Shown one piece after another: positions 5,275 to 8,383 of a stretch of 8,383 nt of DNA; within the stretch, counting starts at the first letter, position 1, and each line of letters starts with the position of its first letter. The notes under the pieces were generated by a model. It worked only from the letters and a program-made list of their open reading frames with translations. It made no database searches and was not told the origin of the DNA. Origin of the DNA: Candidatus Poribacteria bacterium (GTDB taxonomy: Bacteria; Poribacteria; WGA-4E; GCA-2687025); the NCBI GenBank assembly GCA_027625215.1, contig JAQBWJ010000058.1:1-8383 (forward strand), in the 5' to 3' direction. The position numbers and the translations under genes were made by a program.

Positions 5275-6275
5275 CCTGAGAACCGCCCGTACTCCCGCCG
5301 CTCGCCCGATTCGTCCGCGCCGGAGGCAATCGCCTGACGCATCTCCGTGTCCGCCATCAGGTTGCGGATGCGGTAGTACTCTTCGACCCCAAGCGTGCCC
5401 GCTTCAAACGCGGCGGCTATCGCGCGGGGCACTTCCGCCTCCGCCTCAACCAAATCGGCGTTCTTCATCTCGACAATCGCCTTCATCTCCTGCTCGCGCG
5501 CCTGAGCCTCCGCGCGACGTTCTTCAGCCTTCGCGCGGGCGATCTTGAGTTGCGCCTCCGCGCGGTCGCGTTGCAGTTTCGCGCCGACGTTTTCACCCAC
5601 ATCGATATCGGCAATGTCGATGGAGAGGATTTCGAACGCGGTGCCCGTCGCCAGACCCGCTTCCAGCACGCGCTTCGAGATCGATTCCGGATTCTCCTGC
5701 ACGGCGGAGTGTGTTTCGGAGGAGCCGATGGTCGTGATGATGCCCTGCCCGACACGCGCGATGACGGTCTCCTCGCCCGCGCCGCCGACGAGCCGCTCGA
5801 TGTTCGCTCGCACCGTGACGCGCGCCGTCACGATCAACTGAATCCCGTTCTTGGCGACGGCGGCGATCTTCGGCGTCTCGATCACTTTCGGCGTGATCGA
5901 CATGCCGACCGCTTCGAGCACGTCGCGCCCCGCGAGGTCGATGGCGGCGGCGCGTTCAAACGTCAGGGGTATTTGAGCCTTGTCCGCCGAGATCAACGCC
6001 TCGACGACGCGATCCACGCGCCCGCCCGCGAGCAGATGCGCTTCCAAATCGCCCAAATCGAGGTCAAGCCCCGCCTTCGTCGCGGCGATCTGCGGTTCCA
6101 CGACGGCGCGTTGCGGGACGCGCCTGAGACGCATCGCCACCAAGTCGCCGAAGACGCGGACCTTCACGCCAGCCGCCTGCGCCGCGATCCAGAGTCCCAA
6201 CGGCACAAACATATTGAGAACGGCGACGCCGAACAACAGAAGGATGACGAACAACACCGCGAAAATACCGCCCAT
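5271..6275 (-). CDS. floA: Flotillin-like protein FloA (full length)
   Basis: The 334-residue protein has the normal layout of the FloA/YqfA family, which forms membrane microdomain scaffolds. Residues 3-33 are a hydrophobic membrane-inserting segment. The SPFH/PHB-like domain covers about 35-225 and includes LTFERAAAIDLAGRDVLEAV (104-123), ARVTVRANIERLVGGAGEET (151-170), and SIDIADIDVGENVGAKLQ (218-235). A Glu/Ala-rich coiled coil follows at about 236-285. The conserved tail (LGVEEYYRIRNLMADTEMRQAI, 295-316) is present. A clear AAGGA lies 8 bases before the ATG, in a 37-base gap after the shorter paralogue, so this gene has its own ribosome site. The stop overlaps the lipoprotein start. FloA proteins usually sit next to nfeD, as here. 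Function is well supported by family, and the pairing with a second copy suggests mixed oligomers. Confidence 0.94.
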   Translation of the reverse strand: MGGIFAVLFVILLLFGVAVLNMFVPLGLWIAAQAAGVKVRVFGDLVAMRLRRVPQRAVVEPQIAATKAGLDLDLGDLEAHLLAGGRVDRVVEALISADKAQIPLTFERAAAIDLAGRDVLEAVGMSITPKVIETPKIAAVAKNGIQLIVTARVTVRANIERLVGGAGEETVIARVGQGIITTIGSSETHSAVQENPESISKRVLEAGLATGTAFEILSIDIADIDVGENVGAKLQRDRAEAQLKIARAKAEERRAEAQAREQEMKAIVEMKNADLVEAEAEVPRAIAAAFEAGTLGVEEYYRIRNLMADTEMRQAIASGADESGERREYGRFSG

Positions 6276-6312
6276 GAACCCTGTCCTTCAAAACGTTGGA
6301 GCCGTTGCGCCC

Positions 6313-7248
6313 TTAATCGCGCGGAGCGGCGAGCATACGGATGTTGCCTCGACCGAACGCCGTGCCGATGGAGCGCGGGATCAGCGCCTCCGACTCGACC
6401 ACCTTCGCCTGCATCTCTTGAACGCGGGCGCGTCCTTCCTGTTCCTGCGCCTTCGCCATCGCAAGCCGTTCCTCCGCCTTCGCCTGCGCGACGACGAGGT
6501 CGGTTTCCGCCTGCTCCGCTTCCAACCGCGCCCCGATGTTTTCACCCACGTCGATATCGGCGATGTCGATGGAGAGGATCTCGTACGCCGTGCCGGAGTC
6601 CAACCCGCGATCCAGCACGCGCCGCGAGATCATGTCGGGGTTTTCAAGCACCTCCGCATACGTCAGCGACGAACCGATGGCGGAGACGATGCCCTCGCCG
6701 ACGCGCGCCAGAATCGTCTCTTCACCCGCGCCGCCGACAAGCCGCTCGATGTTCGCCCGCACGGTGATGCGCGCCGTCGCCTTGAGTTGCACGCCGTCCT
6801 GAGAGATCGCCGAGATGAGCGGCGTCGAAATGACGCGCGGATTGACACTCACCTGTACCGCCTCGAGCACGTCTCGACCCGCGAGGTCGATGGCGGTCGC
6901 GCGCTCGAACGTCAGGTTGATGCCCGCCTTGTCGGAGGCGATCAGCGCGGACACGACCCGCGCCACGTTGCCTCTGGCGAGCAGATGACCTTCCAACTTG
7001 GAGACGGTAATGCCGTACTTGGCGGTAATCCCCGCTTTGGAGGCGTTGATCATCGGTTTGACGATGTTCGGCGGCGCGACGCGACGCAGCCGCATCCCGA
7101 TCAGTTCAATCAGGTTGACCCGCACGCCCGCAAACAGCGCGGAGATCCACAACCCGACCGGAACGAAGTAGAACAGCAGCGACAACGCGATGATGCCGCC
7201 GAAAATCGCCGCGAGTATCAACGTGGCGAGAGAACCGAGATCACCCAT
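6313..7248 (-). CDS. floA: Second flotillin-like protein FloA paralogue with shortened C-terminus
   Basis: This 311-residue paralogue of the next gene has the same layout: a hydrophobic insertion segment (8-40), a PHB-like domain (about 45-235; LTFERATAIDLAGRDVLEAV at 112-131, ITVRANIERLVGGAGEETIL at 161-180, SIDIADIDVGENIGARLE at 226-243), then a Glu/Ala/Gln-rich coiled coil (about 244-288). It ends FGRGNIRMLAAPRD and lacks the YY..RNL.ADTEMR tail kept in the neighbour. I looked for that tail in the other frames before the next ATG and did not find it, so this is not a simple frameshift. The start ATG lies inside nfeD (8-base overlap ATGGGTGA) with AGGAAGG upstream. It is likely co-translated with nfeD and the full-length floA, possibly as a hetero-oligomer subunit. 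Confidence 0.9.
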   Translation of the reverse strand: MGDLGSLATLILAAIFGGIIALSLLFYFVPVGLWISALFAGVRVNLIELIGMRLRRVAPPNIVKPMINASKAGITAKYGITVSKLEGHLLARGNVARVVSALIASDKAGINLTFERATAIDLAGRDVLEAVQVSVNPRVISTPLISAISQDGVQLKATARITVRANIERLVGGAGEETILARVGEGIVSAIGSSLTYAEVLENPDMISRRVLDRGLDSGTAYEILSIDIADIDVGENIGARLEAEQAETDLVVAQAKAEERLAMAKAQEQEGRARVQEMQAKVVESEALIPRSIGTAFGRGNIRMLAAPRD

Positions 7249-8383
7249 TCGTCAGCCCTTCCTGAGCCGTCATCGCCTCGTCCGTCACCGGACGGACGAC
7301 GACCCGACCGCCTTCCACCTGCACGACCCGCACGCGCGTTTGCGCCGGGATGAACGCGCCCTCCGAGACAACATCGACGCGCTCGCTGTCGATCTCCGCC
7401 GTCCCCGCCGGACGCAGCGTCGTCAGCGCGACGCCGTTCACGCCCAGCAGCGCGACAAGTTCCGCGCTCGCCGAACGGTACCCGTCGATGGCGCGTTCTT
7501 CATTGCTGAGGATGAGGCGGTTCCACGCGCGAGTTCGAGGCAACGTGAACGCCACGACCACCATCAACGCGACCGCCACACCCAACGACAACCCCAACGA
7601 CGACACCGCCGCCGTGAATGTCGGCGCATTCTGCCCAAAGACGAACAGCAACCCGCCGAGCATCAGCGCGATGCCGGAGATGCCCGCGATCCCGAAGCCG
7701 GGTATTACGAACAGTTCCAGCCCCAACAGTCCCAAGCCGACCAAGAACGCGATCAACCCCCAACTCGCGCCGACATCGGCGATCATGTGTCCGCCGAAGA
7801 ACAGCCCGATACAGGCGAGTCCGATGATGCCGGGAATGCCGAAGCCCGGCGTGCGAAACTCGATCATGATGCCCAACATGCCCAACGACAGCAGCAGCGA
7901 CCCGATCATCGAACTCGTCACCGCGATGGAAAGCGATTCAAGGAGAGAGCGTTGGAACCGCGTCACGGTCGCGCCGTCGAGCGATTCGATCACGGTCAGT
8001 TTGGCGTCCGGCGACTGCTGCGCGGCGGCGATCTGAGCGGCGGACATGACCCGCATCCCGTCCGCGTCCTCCACGATGGAGTACGTGGCGAGCAGTTCTT
8101 CGAGCGTATTCGCGCGCGTCTCGACGAAATGAAGGTCGAGCGCGGCGTCCGTCGTCAGGGTGAGCAGTTCGCCCTCGTGGGAGATGATCTCGAACTCGTC
8201 GCCCGCCTCCTGACGCGACTGAAACTGCGCGGGAGAGAGCAGTTCGATGCCGCCGCCCTCGACCCCTTTCAGGCGAACCAACACCTTCTTCTTATCGACC
8301 ATCGCTTCGGCAACGTCCGAGTTGCGCCCGTTGCGTTCCGCCGTCGCGCGGATTTTGCCGCGAATGTAGGAGACCGCCTTCTC
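7241..8383 (-). CDS. nfeD: NfeD family membrane protein, long form (5' end outside window)
   Basis: The frame is open to the right edge, giving at least 380 residues. The ATG at 8302 is internal, because the 27 codons before it continue the family's helix (TAERNGRNSDVAEAMV) that ends the ClpP-like serine protease domain of long NfeD proteins. The protease active residues are outside the window. Next come GELLTLTTDAAL and a NTLEELLATY segment typical of that domain's end, a linker with a hydrophilic insert, and about five membrane helices (within 146-285 of the visible part; PGFGIPGIIGL and VIPGFGIAGISG are the repeated Gly-rich loops). The C-terminal OB-fold follows (LLGVNGVALTTLRPAGTAEI ... 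RVVVRP). NfeD partners with flotillins and stomatins, and the next two genes are flotillin-like. The stop overlaps the floA paralogue by 8 bases. Confidence 0.93.
   Translation of the reverse strand, partial: EKAVSYIRGKIRATAERNGRNSDVAEAMVDKKKVLVRLKGVEGGGIELLSPAQFQSRQEAGDEFEIISHEGELLTLTTDAALDLHFVETRANTLEELLATYSIVEDADGMRVMSAAQIAAAQQSPDAKLTVIESLDGATVTRFQRSLLESLSIAVTSSMIGSLLLSLGMLGIMIEFRTPGFGIPGIIGLACIGLFFGGHMIADVGASWGLIAFLVGLGLLGLELFVIPGFGIAGISGIALMLGGLLFVFGQNAPTFTAAVSSLGLSLGVAVALMVVVAFTLPRTRAWNRLILSNEERAIDGYRSASAELVALLGVNGVALTTLRPAGTAEIDSERVDVVSEGAFIPAQTRVRVVQVEGGRVVVRPVTDEAMTAQEGLTNG

Noticed and set aside
5550..7353. Two long overlapping plus-strand open frames opposite the floA genes and the end of nfeD
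   Set aside because: They are shadows of conserved flotillin coding sequence. Their apparent internal similarity simply reflects the floA duplication.
8300..8302. ATG at 8302 as the start of nfeD
   Set aside because: The frame is open through all 27 preceding codons and those codons match the ClpP-like domain end of long NfeD proteins, so the gene continues beyond the window.

Overview
The window is GC-rich bacterial DNA, and every gene I can support lies on the minus strand, so transcription runs from position 8383 towards 1. A lipoprotein, a beta-barrel outer-membrane protein and signal peptides point to a diderm. A secreted lamin-tail protein with a C-terminal FlgD-like/sorting-type domain next to a PorV/PorQ-like barrel suggests an uncultivated lineage near the FCB group or the Poribacteria/Latescibacterota type of candidate phyla. 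That placement is inference. I see no insertion sequence, tRNA, rRNA or CRISPR array.

Right-hand block (8383 to 2243) is one tightly packed seven-gene cluster: a 5'-truncated nfeD, two tandem flotillin-like genes (a shorter floA paralogue, then a full-length floA), a one-domain Ig-like lipoprotein, a small one-helix membrane protein of unknown function, a secreted protein with two lamin-tail domains and a FlgD-like C-terminus, and a PorV/PorQ-like outer-membrane barrel. Junctions are 4- or 8-base overlaps or gaps of 4 and 37 bases. The genes are therefore probably co-transcribed and largely translationally coupled. NfeD and flotillin are known partners in membrane-domain organisation. The last genes add envelope and surface functions.

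Middle (2242 to 1963) is a 280-base non-coding interval. It holds a near-consensus sigma-70 promoter (TTGGCA, 17 bases, TATACT) and a leader of about 170 nt with a PyrR-type RNA-binding hairpin. The 3' half of that hairpin can instead pair 9/9 with a downstream segment. That segment can in turn pair 7/7 with the Shine-Dalgarno sequence of the next gene. This reads as a PyrR-controlled ON/OFF switch for translation rather than a terminator-type attenuator.

Left block (1962 to 1) is the pyrimidine operon served by that leader: an HD-domain nucleotidase-like gene (YfbR/HDDC2 type, with HE in place of HD), pyrR, and the first 261 codons of pyrC (dihydroorotase), which runs off the window. The model is that PyrR bound to pyrimidine nucleotide represses its own operon, including a possible nucleotide phosphatase that would be an unusual first gene for a PyrR regulon.
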